Shown here: in pieces, positions 31,935-42,772 of the stretch
How the letters are laid out: every line of letters starts with the position of its first letter
How positions within the stretch are numbered: the first letter of the stretch is position 1
From: Humulus lupulus
Taxonomy: Eukaryota > Streptophyta > Magnoliopsida > Rosales > Cannabaceae
Length of the DNA: 64,000 bases
Reading direction: 5' to 3'
Assembly: GCF_963169125.1 (NCBI RefSeq)
Contig: NC_084797.1
Span: 98,357,868 to 98,421,867 of the forward strand
Notes under the pieces: generated by a model
Seen by the model: only the letters and a program-made list of their open reading frames with translations
The model's database searches: none
Told to the model about the DNA's origin: nothing
Program-made: the position numbers and the translations under genes

Positions 31935-32509
31935 CCTACCCCCAGGCTAATGGGCAGGTCGAAGCTATGAACAAGACGCTCAAGGCAAGCCTTAAGAAGA
32001 GGCTGGGCAAGGCCAAGGGAGTTTGGCCCGAGCAGCTCCCGCAGGTGCTATGGGTGTACTGGACCTCACCCCGAACATCGACGGGGCACACCCATTTTTC
32101 CCGGACTTTCGGAAGTGAGGTCGTCCTTCCTGTCGAAACAAAGATAGCCACGCACAGGATCCAGACCTTCAGCCAGGAGCAGGATGACAAATTGCTCAGC
32201 GCGTCCCTCGACCTGATTGATGAAAAGTGAGAAGATTCACAACTACGGCTCGCGCATTATCAACAGAAAATCACTCGTTACTTTAATTCAAAGGTTAAGA
32301 AACGTGTCTTTGGATTAGGAGACCTGGTACTCTGAAGGGTGTTTCTAGCAGCCAAGGACCCCAAAGATGGTGTCTTAGGCCCGAGCTGGGAAGGGCCCTA
32401 TCAGATCATCGAAATTGTACAAGAAGGTACTTTCAAATTGGGCCGGCTTAATGGAGAAATGGTACCACGAACCTACAATGCTATACATTTGAGAAAGTAT
32501 TATCAGTAA
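31935..32509 (+). pseudogene. A integrase, C-terminal part
   Basis: It continues A's integrase after B. It starts with the target-site copy CCTAC, then YPQANGQVEAMNKTLK, which contains the third catalytic residue (Glu). It ends with GPSWEGPYQIIEI and PRTYNAIHLRKYYQ and TAA at 32507-32509. Stops occur at 32228-32230 and near 32332. Alignment with B's own integrase across the break shows that the two A halves belong together. Confidence 0.9.
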
Positions 32510-33300
32510 TCAAACCTCTTGTCTATGTAAGGCTTGCATTTAAAAGCCAATTAATTATAAAAAAAAATGAGGATGTGTATGGTTTCATTTGTGTCTGTGT
32601 ACGGTTTCGTTTGTATGTTAGTTCAAAGTAACCCAGCAAGTCCACTTCCTGATTACTTGAGGGCAGATCATCCGACGACCAGGTTCCAAAACTTAGAAGT
32701 TGGTTAAATTGATTATCCAGTGTTTTTTCTAAAAAAAACACACGGTGTCGATAAAACTAACGCGAACTAAGTTTTTAAAATTAAATATTCTGGACACGAC
32801 CAGGTTCCCAAACTTAGAAGTTGGTTAAATTGATTATCCAGTGTTTTTTCTAAAAAAACACACAGTGTCGATAAAACTAACACGAACTAAGATTTTAAAA
32901 TTAAATATCCTAGACACGACCAGGTTCCAAAACTTAGAAGTTGGTTAAATTGATTAACCAGTGTTGTTTCTAAAAAACACACGGTGTCGATAAAACTAAC
33001 GCGAACTAAGTTTTTAAAATTAAATATCCTGGACACAACCAGGTTTCAAAACTTAGAAGTTGGTTAAATTGATTAACCAGGGTTTTTTCTAAAAAAACAC
33101 GAGGTGTCGATAAAAGCTAACACGAACTAAGTTTTTCCCTAGCACATCATAAAGGACGAGAGATTGGAAAACAAGTAAAACTTGGATAACTGAAGTTAAT
33201 GTACAAATTGTCTCGAGGAGGATAACCTCGTGCTTAGCATTTACAAATAAAAGCAAATAAAAATAAAAGTACAAAAATTATAAGCCCCCCCAGGCCGCTC
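32510..33300 (+). repeat. A tandem repeats (about 120 bp) and 3' internal region
   Basis: Four units recur with the landmark CGACCAGGTT or its variants at about 32675, 32796, 32916 and 33036, giving a period of 119-121 bp. Shared words with B's repeats are CGATAAAA, CGAACTAAGTTTT and AACTTAGAAGTT. An imperfect stem, CGAGG (33214-33218) with CCTCG (33226-33230), sits where B has its GAAA hairpin. No gene is present. Confidence 0.82.
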
Positions 33301-36300
33301 TGAGGACGTCACCTCCTCAGTCTCCTGCTCGCCCGCATCGGAGGTCTCCCCAGTCTCAGTCGGTGCCTACAACTCCTGTTGTAGCTGAACCTTGAACTTC
33401 TCAAGGTAGTACCCCCACACATCGAAGGCCATAAAGGAGAAGTTGATGTCCTGATTGAAGGCCCAACAGTGGTAAAGCATGCTCTCCATGGAGGAGGTCG
33501 ATGCCTTTTTCTCCTCCAGAAGGGCCGCCTCGACCTCCAGCTGTTTTGCCTTGGTCCCCTCGAGCTCTGCCTGAAGGGCTACTGAGAATGCCTTTGCCGC
33601 CTGCTCGCCTTCCTAAGTAGTGGTTAAGGAAGCCTTTGCTGCCTGTTCACTCGCCTGGGCTGCTACCAAGGCAGCTTTGGCACTCTGCTCGCTCTGTTGA
33701 GAAGCAGCGAGAGCATCTTGGGTCGCAGTCAGCTCGGCCTGGAGTTTGTCATTCATAGCCCTTGCCCGAGATATGCTACGATGTTGAGCCAGGGCCGCAT
33801 ACAAAGAAGCAAAGAAATAGTTAGGCGCATACCAAGGGGAATAATAAAAAAAATCAAGTCAGGAAAAGTGCTTACTGTGAGGTTCATTCCCAGGGATGAC
33901 TCCATGACGTTCTCCAGGCTCCTCTCCTTGATTGCCCTCAGTTCGTTGGGCTTGGCCTTGTAAATATGTTTCACGACGTAGTTTGCCGTCCCATAGACCG
34001 TCCCCCGAAAATTTTCTAGAATTTGCTCCAGGTCCTGGGGGTTAACAGGAATGCGGACGGAGGCGGAAGGGATCGTTGGAGGTGAGGGACTAGTTGGTGG
34101 TACCTGGTCCCGAGCAGAAGCTGGGGGAAGGCGAAGATGGGGTGCGGCCGGACCCCTCTTCTCCGCAGGGGCGACAAGCGCAGCCCCCGAGTTCGTGCCT
34201 ATCCCTTTGGCCGGGGATTTGGAAGCAGCCACGGCCGGAGGAGTTTTCTTCGACGTGGGTCGAAGTTTCTTGACCAGGGGGCCACCGTTGGATCTCCCCT
34301 CCTGGAACATCAACCGGATGTCGGGTTCCCCTCGTTGTTCCATCTCCTCAACTGAAAAAGAAAGGAAAATTTGTTAGATATACGTGCATACTCATCAGTT
34401 TGCAAGGAAAGTACATACAAAGTATCAAAAAATCCTACCCTCCGAGCTAAAGGAGGAGTCTATTTCCACGACCTTCGGCCTTAGAGCTGCTACGGGAGAA
34501 GGAGAGTCTAAGTCAAACACTTCTTGGATTAAGGGAGGTTCTGGGTCAGACTCTACCTCGGGGCTGGACTCCTCTACATATTGCCTAAGTCCTGGGGCTA
34601 CAACACCATGGAGAAAGGATGGCCATGACCTAAGGTTGGTTCCATACTCTTCAAAGAAGGCCGACCTAAAGGACAAGGTATTGCCCATCACTACAGTCCC
34701 CCTAGGATGGCCCATATCATACCGGAGAACCAAGTGGTCAACACACTGGAGCAAGGTGATATTGCGGTCTAGGTCGTCAGGGTTACGGTGTACGAGATGG
34801 TTGGGGTTGAGCCTAACTAGCCTAAGGTCGGCCACAACTGTAACGCTCTACTACCTTAGAGCCGTTACTAAGTGAGTTTTAAAAGAAACTTTGTGCAATG
34901 AACTCGCTAACCGAGGTTTTTAAAACAAAAGTGTGACTAAGCAAAAGTTAAGGCCGTAATCTTTTAAAAATACGTTGTTTCATTGAAAACTTCCAGTATT
35001 TAACGTTTGGGATCCCAAAATAAGATTTGAAAACTATTTGCAACTTAAAATAAGTTTATAGTTGATTAATTAGTAAAATCACAGATTATTACAGCCATTT
35101 CTCGAATAAACCCCCAACCAAAGCAGTCGGGCAGGCCAAACATGTACGCGTCGCTTCACGCTCTCCGTACTCATGGCTGGTTGACTCAATCTTTGCCCTT
35201 ACCTGCAACACAGAGCACCCGTGAGCTGAATCCCAGCAAGAAAACTCATACAGTTCATAACATATGCCAATTATACAGTTAACATATCAGACAGTCCACA
35301 GATAAACAGGTCATCCATCAGACTAAGCAAACACGGCCATGCCGCCCCAGAAGCCTTACCAAAGCCTGGGGTCTCGGTTCTCACCGTAAGGATATCTCAT
35401 GTATCCATTGGGTCCTACCCTGACTGTAAGCATCCCATATGCTAAGTGTTACTTCCAGCCTCGCTGCCGTTCTCGGCCTTTCGCCGTTCTCGGCTCCATT
35501 TCCGTTCTCGGCCTTAGCCGTTCATTGCACTGTAATCACACATATAATACATTTCGAACTAATCATTCAAACATATAATAATTCATTTAAGGTTATGCAT
35601 TAGTACATAATACAATCTAGGGCCATGCCCTGTAATAACACTATGGGCCCATGCCCTATTCTCAGGTGCTACAGTTTTCTTACTTGTATCCCGAGCTTTC
35701 CGATGCACCAAGGCCACAAGCACGGTCCTCTAGCACGAGCCTCACCGAAATCCTAGTCACAACACACAAAAAACACCTTTTAATACTAACCAACCCAAAA
35801 CCACTTCCCGGGACCAATCCCGCACTCTCGAGACCTCTAATTCCTTAAAACAATACATTGGAACCATCCCCCGAACCCCCGGAGCAAAAGCTCAAAAATG
35901 CAAATTTTCAAGTCCTGAAAATGGCCTAGCGCCGCGGCGCTACCCAAGAGGGTCGCGGCGCCCTGCCCAATAGGGCCGCGGCGCCCAACAAGTCAGAGAG
36001 CCTACCCTGACTGGAAACATCCTCGCGCCACGGCGCCCAAGAACAGGGCCGCGGCGCTCCATCGCGAACTCAGAATTTCTGGGTTTTTCTCCTTCAATTC
36101 CCTCATCCAAAACACCTCTAAACCAGCCCAAACACATATCTCAACCCCAAAACCAAATTGAAACCTCAAATGAACCATCTAACAACCTATAGACACTATC
36201 ATCAAGATCAAAAACACAATCACACCCAAAAATCCACACCTTTGATTTCAACTTCATAAAATTTAAACCCATAGCTCAAACTTAAATCATGCTTCAATTT

Positions 36301-38238
36301 CTTGAACCAAAACAGAAACAAGCCTTAAATTTACATAGAATCCTTACCTTGAATGAAGAATCCAACCCTAAGCTTCCTTGATTCATCTCCTAAGTCTCCA
36401 AATTTCAGCTCCTTCAACTCCTCTTCTTCTTCTTCTTGCCCTAGCTTTTCCTCTAGCTTTTCTTCTCTCTATTCTTTAACAAAACCAAAATATAACCAGC
36501 CCAAACCGAGTACCCCATATAACCCAGCTGCAATTTGTCTAAACCCCTTGCCAAATGACCATTTTACCCTTCCTTAAATTCCCCTTTCTAGCTAAACCTC
36601 AAGGGCCTTTTTGTCATTCCCACTTTCTTACAATTTTACCACTTCTTTCAACCAAACTTGTTACTCTCAACGGTTACCAACAGTAACACAAATTACCATA
36701 TCGCCAATTACCATTAACTCACAAGAACCCAATTACAAAATCCCCAAAATACCCCTAGGCTCCCTCCGAGCCGGGTATAAAAATCTCGTTGTGACATTTG
36801 AGTTAACTAGCTCTCTAGGACCGTCTCGACACGTGCATCACAATAATGACACCACCCTCACGTGGTCCAAATCACATAATACAATTATCACATAGATGCC
36901 CACAGTGGGCTAAAATCACCAATTTACTCCTATCATACAAACGGGGTCCACATGCATATTTATTTCACCTAAACATGCATACTAATCACATATTCATTAA
37001 ATTCACATAAATTAATGCAATATAACAATTATTGCCCTCCAGGCACACTAATCAAGGCTCCAAGCCTTATTAGCAAATTTAGGTCGTTACAACAACCCTA
37101 TCTAAATCCCTAAAAGGATATGGGTTACCTTGGCTGGAGGGGCCGGCTGCTGCCCCCGACGCGACTCGCTCAGCATTGGGATCCCCGACGGCCTCAGGAG
37201 CTCGCCTCTTTCGCACGAGGGGTACCTCGTCCTCCTCCGACTCCTCACCGTCGGCCTCAGCATTCCTTTCGGGAATGGGAGGGAGCTCACGGATTATGGG
37301 AGCAGCGGCCTGCGTCCTTCTCAAGGCCAGGGTCTGACCTTCAACAATCAACTTGCACGCCAACATTGTGTCATCAGACACGAGCTGGCGGTAGTCCTTC
37401 TCGTTGGACAGAAGCCCCGCCAAAGTCTCGTACTGACCCCCAAGGGTCACTGATCTGGCCGTCCTCGCAAAAATGGCTACGCGAACACATTCCAATCAAT
37501 ATACGCACAAGGAAGACTGAGTATGAAAGGAATTTTATGCGAGCTGAGAAAAGAAAACTTACGGGGGTGGTTGAAGTATCGGTGTTCACAGTTGCGAAAC
37601 CTATTCGACATGAAGAATTGATCTTTGAAGTCGTTGGGGTGGCTGGGCAGCTCGATGACTGCAGGCAAGTTCGGAAATCGGGTCAAATAATATAACCCGT
37701 CCCCTCGTCCCCTCTGGTCCGGGCTGGCTTTGAGGCAGAAGAAATAGAGGATGTTTTTCGGAGTGGGGACCTCCCACTCATGCTTCAGGAACAGTTATTT
37801 CAACCCTGCCAGCAACCGGTATGAGTTGGGGGGGAGATGGAATGGCGCCAACCTCACATAATTGAGGAAGTCCGCAAAATATTGGTCGAGGGGGAGAAAG
37901 GCCCCGACCTTCAAATGTTCATCACTCCAGGCCGCGAAGTCGTCCTGGAGTGGTGAATAGCTCCGCTCCCCCTCATAGGGAGGTCGAGCGATTAAGGTCC
38001 CTTTCCCAGCCTCAATGTTGTGGGACATGAGGATTTTGTTGACCCTTCCTTGGGTCGTTATCTTGGAGATGATCCTCTCGGCCTCGAAGAAGGCGTTAGG
38101 AGCAACCGTGACCTCCGCCTCCACCACGCGACCAAACTCAGGAAGGGGGAAGTCAGGGAGGAGCTCCTTCCCCTTGCGAAGCTGCTGGGACGACAAGCCA
38201 GCCGCGGTCTTCTTAGACGCTCCTTTCTTTGGTTCCAT
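33301..38238 (-). pseudogene. A antisense accessory gene, interrupted by solo LTR C
   Basis: Homologue of B's antisense gene. Exon 1: 37563-38238. Exon 2: 37092-37476 plus 34439-34833 around C. Exon 3: 33876-34351. Exon 4: about 33301-33800. Introns 37477-37562 and 34352-34438 are GT..AG. Exon 3 is 476 nt, as in B. Exon 2 without C and one TSD copy is 780 nt against 777 in B, still in frame. The acceptor of the last intron is not recognisable (TAT where B has CAG). TAA at 37795-37797 and stops in exon 4 kill the frame. The N-terminal domain has FFEAERIISKI, LPLDQYFADFLNYVRL and ELPSHPNDFKDQFF; the C-terminus is an Ala-rich coiled coil plus MESMLYHCWAF. Confidence 0.72.
34839..37091 (-). repeat. 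C: solo LTR (chromovirus-like Gypsy), 2253 bp
   Basis: It is bounded by TGTAACG..CGTTACA and a perfect TSD ACAAC (34834-34838, 37092-37096), inserted in exon 2 of A's antisense gene. On the minus strand it starts like LTRs D, E and F (TGTAACGACCTAAAT). It carries the shared words AGCTCACGGGTGCT (near 35209-35222) and GGTAAGG near 36347. No internal coding part remains, so it is a solo LTR left by LTR-LTR recombination. A GC-rich island with five CGCGGCGC-type motifs is at 35928-36059. Confidence 0.85.
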
Positions 38239-38246
38239 CAGATCGC

Positions 38247-38756
38247 CTATCGAATAAAAATGACGGAGTTTTTAGTGGGCGACGTAGAACTTTTGAATAG
38301 GAGAAAAAAAAAAAACAAAGGCGAGGTGCCCTAACACACGAGCTGACGCAATATGAGCCCACGTGATGCCACGCGTTGCCTGTGCCATGCACCTAAGTTT
38401 TCCAACAGACCCCTGATATTTAGGGATCCGTGTGTCAGGCGAGTCATGCCACTACTTGCCTTGGTAAGAGGGTTTTAAAGAAAAACTACCCAAGAAACGT
38501 GACCCTTAAGCTACCCGGTTTTCTACCCTAAAAACCTCTCGCCTTCCATACCTCGAGTGGGTATTTCCTAAGTTTACCCAGAAATACCCAGAAATCTCTC
38601 AATCCTAGACATGTTTTAGGATTTACTCAATACGCCTAAAATTGAAACCTATGCACCAAAGTTATTCAGGAACAACCTACTGTTTATGACTATGAAGTGT
38701 AAATTTGCATGGCAAAGAAAAATGAAATTAAAACACACGAAAAACAGGAAACTTAC
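38247..38756 (-). other. A antisense gene: 5'-UTR intron
   Basis: Donor GTAAGT at 38756-38751 and acceptor TTCGATAG at 38247-38254 on the minus strand, ending 8 nt before the ATG. It has the same position and nearly the same length as in B. Confidence 0.58.
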
Positions 38757-38967
38757 AATATATTTTTCAAGCGAAGGTTGCAAGCAGCGTAGAGGTAGAA
38801 GTCCTGGAGAAATCCTCAAGACTGGGCTTCCGAAGGGTTTTTGTGACAAGAATATAGGGATTTCTGGGATTTTAAGCAGAAGAAGAATAAGAGTTTTTTA
38901 GACTCGGAAGGGAAGAAATGAAGAAAAATTTCAAATAAAAGGTGATGAGTACTGAAAATGGCCAGCC

Positions 38968-38976
38968 CTATTTATA
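38968..38976 (-). promoter_or_regulatory. A antisense gene TATA box
   Basis: TATAAATAG on the minus strand, about 738 nt upstream of the antisense ATG (750 in B) and outside the LTR. Its position is conserved although the surrounding bases differ. Confidence 0.58.
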
Positions 38977-39229
38977 CGTAAAAGACATTAGGAAACGAGG
39001 ACCGTCTGATCAAACAAATACAAGATACGAGGGTCATGATTCGAAAGATGAGACGGTGGAAAAAAGGTGGCTAGGCCATTTAATGCAATCCTCGAAGCCC
39101 GAGCAGGCGCCAATCACGACGTTCCATGTGTCCAGTACTCAAATGGTGGACAGGGGATGGATAATCGAAAAGGGAGTTTAAAAGCCCCCACCGTGAAAGT
39201 CAAAAGTGATGTCATAGATCACGAGCAGG

Positions 39230-39492
39230 GACTTGGGGGGCAAATGTACGCCCTGAATATCAACATGTACTTTGTTGAGGAAGCTCGGGCAAAGCGAACT
39301 AACAAAAAGCCATAACCAATGCGCCACGTGTTCACCATTCATCCGGGGAAATTTGGTACGATCTCCTAAACAAATAGCTCGAGTTGATGAATCATTTAGC
39401 AACTTATCACCTGGAACCATTGTATAAACATGGCACCAAAAGACACGAGCTAAGCTTTAAATTAAGCTCGTGGTACATCAGGGGTCTGACAT
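39230..39492 (+). repeat. A polypurine tract and first part of the 3' LTR
   Basis: The PPT is at 39230-39244. The LTR starts TGTACGCCCTGAATA at 39245 and runs to 39492, where solo LTR D interrupts it. It resumes at 41797 or 41802 depending on which GACAT copy is assigned to A. Confidence 0.9.
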
Positions 39493-41796
39493 TGTAACGC
39501 CCTGGATAGCCAAGACCGCTACACTGTGTATTTATAAAGGTGTGAGACTTGCTAATCAAGTCGTTTAATCAAAATGTGTCATTAGTTAAAGTGTTTCAGG
39601 GCTAAAAGACATTTTGGCCTCAAAAGGTACATTTTATAAGTTATAAACAATTTACAGAAGGGATCCCCAGAAGTACAAAGTTTAAAAGCCAGTTTACAAA
39701 ATTCAACAGTTAAAGGTAAACATTAGCCATATTAAGGAAAAATACAAGGTTCTGGTCCTCTCGTCCCTGTAAATTCCTCAACCGTGGCGGCTGAGCGGCC
39801 TGACATGTACATTCACCCTGCAGAGCTCTCCAGTCAGGGTTGATCAATCTTGCCCTTGCCTTTACCTGCACCACGCAGCACCCGTGAGCCGAGGCTCAGC
39901 AAGAAAACAACATACACATCATATACAATATTATCAAACAAATATTCTAACAAGCATGTTCAGATGTTCAATCCATAGCACATAAGCATACTTCAAGGTA
40001 CAAATAACCTCATCTATACTTAGATTATTCAACAAACTCATTAATCACATTCATAACCAAATATAATAATCAATTAACTCAAATACTAGGGCCGACATCT
40101 TAGGTCGCACCCTCTGTTTAAACAACTGACTCCAGCCCGCTTAAACCGAGCTCAGTGCATAATAAGCTGTCCTCGGATACCAGTGTCCGAGCCGTGCCAA
40201 TTGCAGAAGTTAACCTTGGCACGCTTAGGCCGTTGGTTTACAATTTACATGGCATAATACCATTCTTTCAATCATATATATCAGGGAGCCCTTAGTCCCA
40301 TTCAAATATTCAAGCGGGTGTAGTTTTCTTACCTTTGGCTTCTAGATGTACAAGTTACGGGCGATACTCCTTGAGCGCGATCCGATCCCCGAGTCCTAGC
40401 TTAGCACCTAGTCACAACCATGATAAAGGATACCATTAACAATCTTAAATGAGTTTCTAAACCAAGTTCTAGTCCCCGGAACATTGAACTTCACCAAATA
40501 TGGTAAAAGATTCAATCCCGAGCACCCTAGGTTAAATTCCCAAGCCTAAAATCTCAAAATCCCAAAATCCCTTAAGGGCCTCGGCATAGGCCATCCATGC
40601 CGTGGCATGGCCCCAAACAGAGCCCTCCTAAGGCACAAAAACAGGTAAGGGCCGCAGCATTGCTTGGACCATGCCGCGGCCCGCCCTCCTTCCTCAGCAT
40701 GCATCAACTTCGAAGGGTCGCGGCTCACCAAGAACTATGCCGCGGCCCGACCCTTCGAACCCAAAAAACCCACCATTTTCAACTTCTAAACCTCACTTTT
40801 GGCCATCCCAAAGCTCCCAACTCAAAACCAATTAACAACAACATCATTAGAATGATTTAAACAACACAATTCCACCAAAAATCCAGCCCAACACTCACCA
40901 AAATCCCAATTCCAATTTCTGAGATTTCAAACCTAAAAACTCAAAACCAGCCATGGAAATACTAAAATTCAACCATCAAACTTTGAATTGAAACTTACCT
41001 CAGCTGTAGAATCGTTCCTCCAAGAATCCCCTGACCTATCTTCAAAGTTTCAAGCCTCAAACTCCACCTTGAATATCAAAATCACAACTATTAAAAACTC
41101 AACCATTTTTCTTAAAGTTCCTAACCACAGAACAAAAATCAATGCTTACCTTGGCTCTAATTCAACCCTTGATTAGTTCCTTGAGCTAATCCTCTAGCTC
41201 AGCCCTTCAATTCCACCAAGTTTCAGTTAATTCTCCTTGAAAACCAGGGTTTTTCCTTTACTAAGAGAGAGAGAAGGAGAGAAAGGTCGGTTTAAACTTG
41301 TGTTTACTGTTTTCTAACATATTCCTTAAGTCTATCCTTAAGTTATCAGACTAATCCCAAAGTTCGGGGTACTGGAAACGTCCCCGATGGCAAAATAGTA
41401 AAATTCCCCAGTATTCCCGCTTAAACATCCTAACCTCAAATATATCTCAAATTATTTATTTTCATAACCTGATAGTCTAAATCAATACCTGATACCTAAA
41501 ATACCCCTGACTTGTCCAAAGTCAATCATAATGCCTCATTGTGACTTTTCCCGCTATCTAGCCCTAGAATCGCCCCAAGTCGCCGGCTGCAGATTTATCC
41601 ACATAATAATGTGGTTCTCACATATATCACATACATATATTTCACATCATCATATAATATCATCAATTATCATATGCTCACTATTAATCATGTAATTACG
41701 CATTTAAATCAACAAAGTTCATTCTAATCCCAATTATGCCCTCCTGGCACACTAATCAAGGCCCTTAAGCCTTATTAGTGATTTTGGGTCGTTATA
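39493..41796 (-). repeat. D: solo LTR inserted in A's 3' LTR, 2304 bp
   Basis: It has a perfect TSD GACAT (39488-39492, 41797-41801). The plus-strand edges are TGTAACGCCC and GGTCGTTATA; on the minus strand it begins TATAACGACCC, so the usual TG is TA. Shared family words include GGTGCAGGTAAAGG (near 39860-39875, minus) and CTGAGGTAAGTTTC (near 40989-41002, minus). Five TGCCGCGGCCC-type motifs lie at 40590-40760. No coding region remains. Confidence 0.85.
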
Positions 41797-42359
41797 GACA
41801 TACCCCAGGATCTTTGTAAAGTTGACCACGCAATATAAACGTGCCTATAATAGACATCACTTGTCTGTTTAATTCCCGAATTCTCGGATACGCAATTTAA
41901 ACGTGCATGATCAGACATCACACGCCTGATTAAGGCCATGCGGCCCATTACCTTTTTTATCTGATTGATTAGACCACACCTCAGTGTAAAATTTAGATGT
42001 TAATCATCAATGTCGCAGAAATGATGTGAAGGATCAAGAGATCACGGGATGACCCCAATACCTACCCAGAGATCATTCTCCTATAAATACCAGGATCCTG
42101 GGTAGTGCAAGGGGTTGGATTCTTTCTGTAATGCAAATACTCTGTAAAAATAGCAAGAGAGAGAAACAATAATAATATTGACTCGTGGGCTAGGGTGATT
42201 TTAACCTCCGAACCACGTAAAAAGGAGTGATCAATTTTCTCTTCGTATTTGGCTTCCAACATCCTTGAGTATTATCATTTCTTATTACGGTTTATCATTA
42301 AGCACTAATCCATCCTAGTTATTCATATAATTCACTGTTGGCGAAAAACAGCGTCAACA
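41797..42359 (+). repeat. A 3' LTR, second part
   Basis: The rest of A's 3' LTR. The TATA box near 42082-42089 is bracketed by CTACCCAG (42062-42069) and CTGGGTAG (42098-42105), as in the 5' LTR. It ends GCGTCAACA at 42359, followed by the TSD TATTG. Confidence 0.92.
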
Positions 42360-42772
42360 TATTGCATTTCGTTTATTTTTTTAAACAATTTTCTCATGAA
42401 ACACTGACGTTGCTCTTATGTGGCAGAATTCGTCAGTCCTAACAAACAAATACATATATACATAGTGATATAATGACAAATTTTGAAAATGTGTAATTGC
42501 ATTTTTAGAACTAATTTTTGTATATTTAGCGTCAATAAACTCGATTTTGACTAACTTCAGTTAGTTAAATAGACCCTTGTCCTGTAAGTATACATGTGAA
42601 ATGTAGCTACATAGCAAATTGCTTAAAAAATGAACAGAATGTAACAAAAAATGGCATGTTTGTAATGATTTCCATAATTCAGGGATATTTTTGCCACAAA
42701 AATTAATTTAGGGGACAAAACTCTACAAGACTATAGTTTAGGGAAAAAAATTTCTATTTGTCCTTCATTAAT
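42360..42772. mobile_element. Mutator-like MITE, right part and TSD
   Basis: Remainder of the MITE interrupted by A. The inverted terminal repeat covers about 42650-42763 and the TSD copy TTCATTAAT is 42764-42772. Without A the element would be about 520 bp, with no coding capacity. Confidence 0.58.

Larger units (their letters stand above)
15051..42359 (+). mobile_element. A: 27-kb Ty3/Gypsy (Tat lineage) element with three insertions
   Basis: The 5' LTR is 15051-15859. The 3' LTR starts at 39245 and ends at 42359 (interrupted by D). A perfect TSD TATTG is at 15046-15050 and 42360-42364. Subtracting B (19821-31934), C (34839-37091) and D (39493-41796) leaves about 10.6 kb. Internal order: gag, protease, a truncated RT, integrase, tandem repeats, an antisense gene, then the PPT. 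The two LTRs show roughly 40 differences in about 800 bp by eye, so A is older than B. Its pol is heavily decayed. Confidence 0.93.

Noticed and set aside
36353..36577. Ser-rich plus-strand open frame of 74 codons
   Set aside because: Low-complexity CTT repeats inside solo LTR C; not conserved in sister LTRs.
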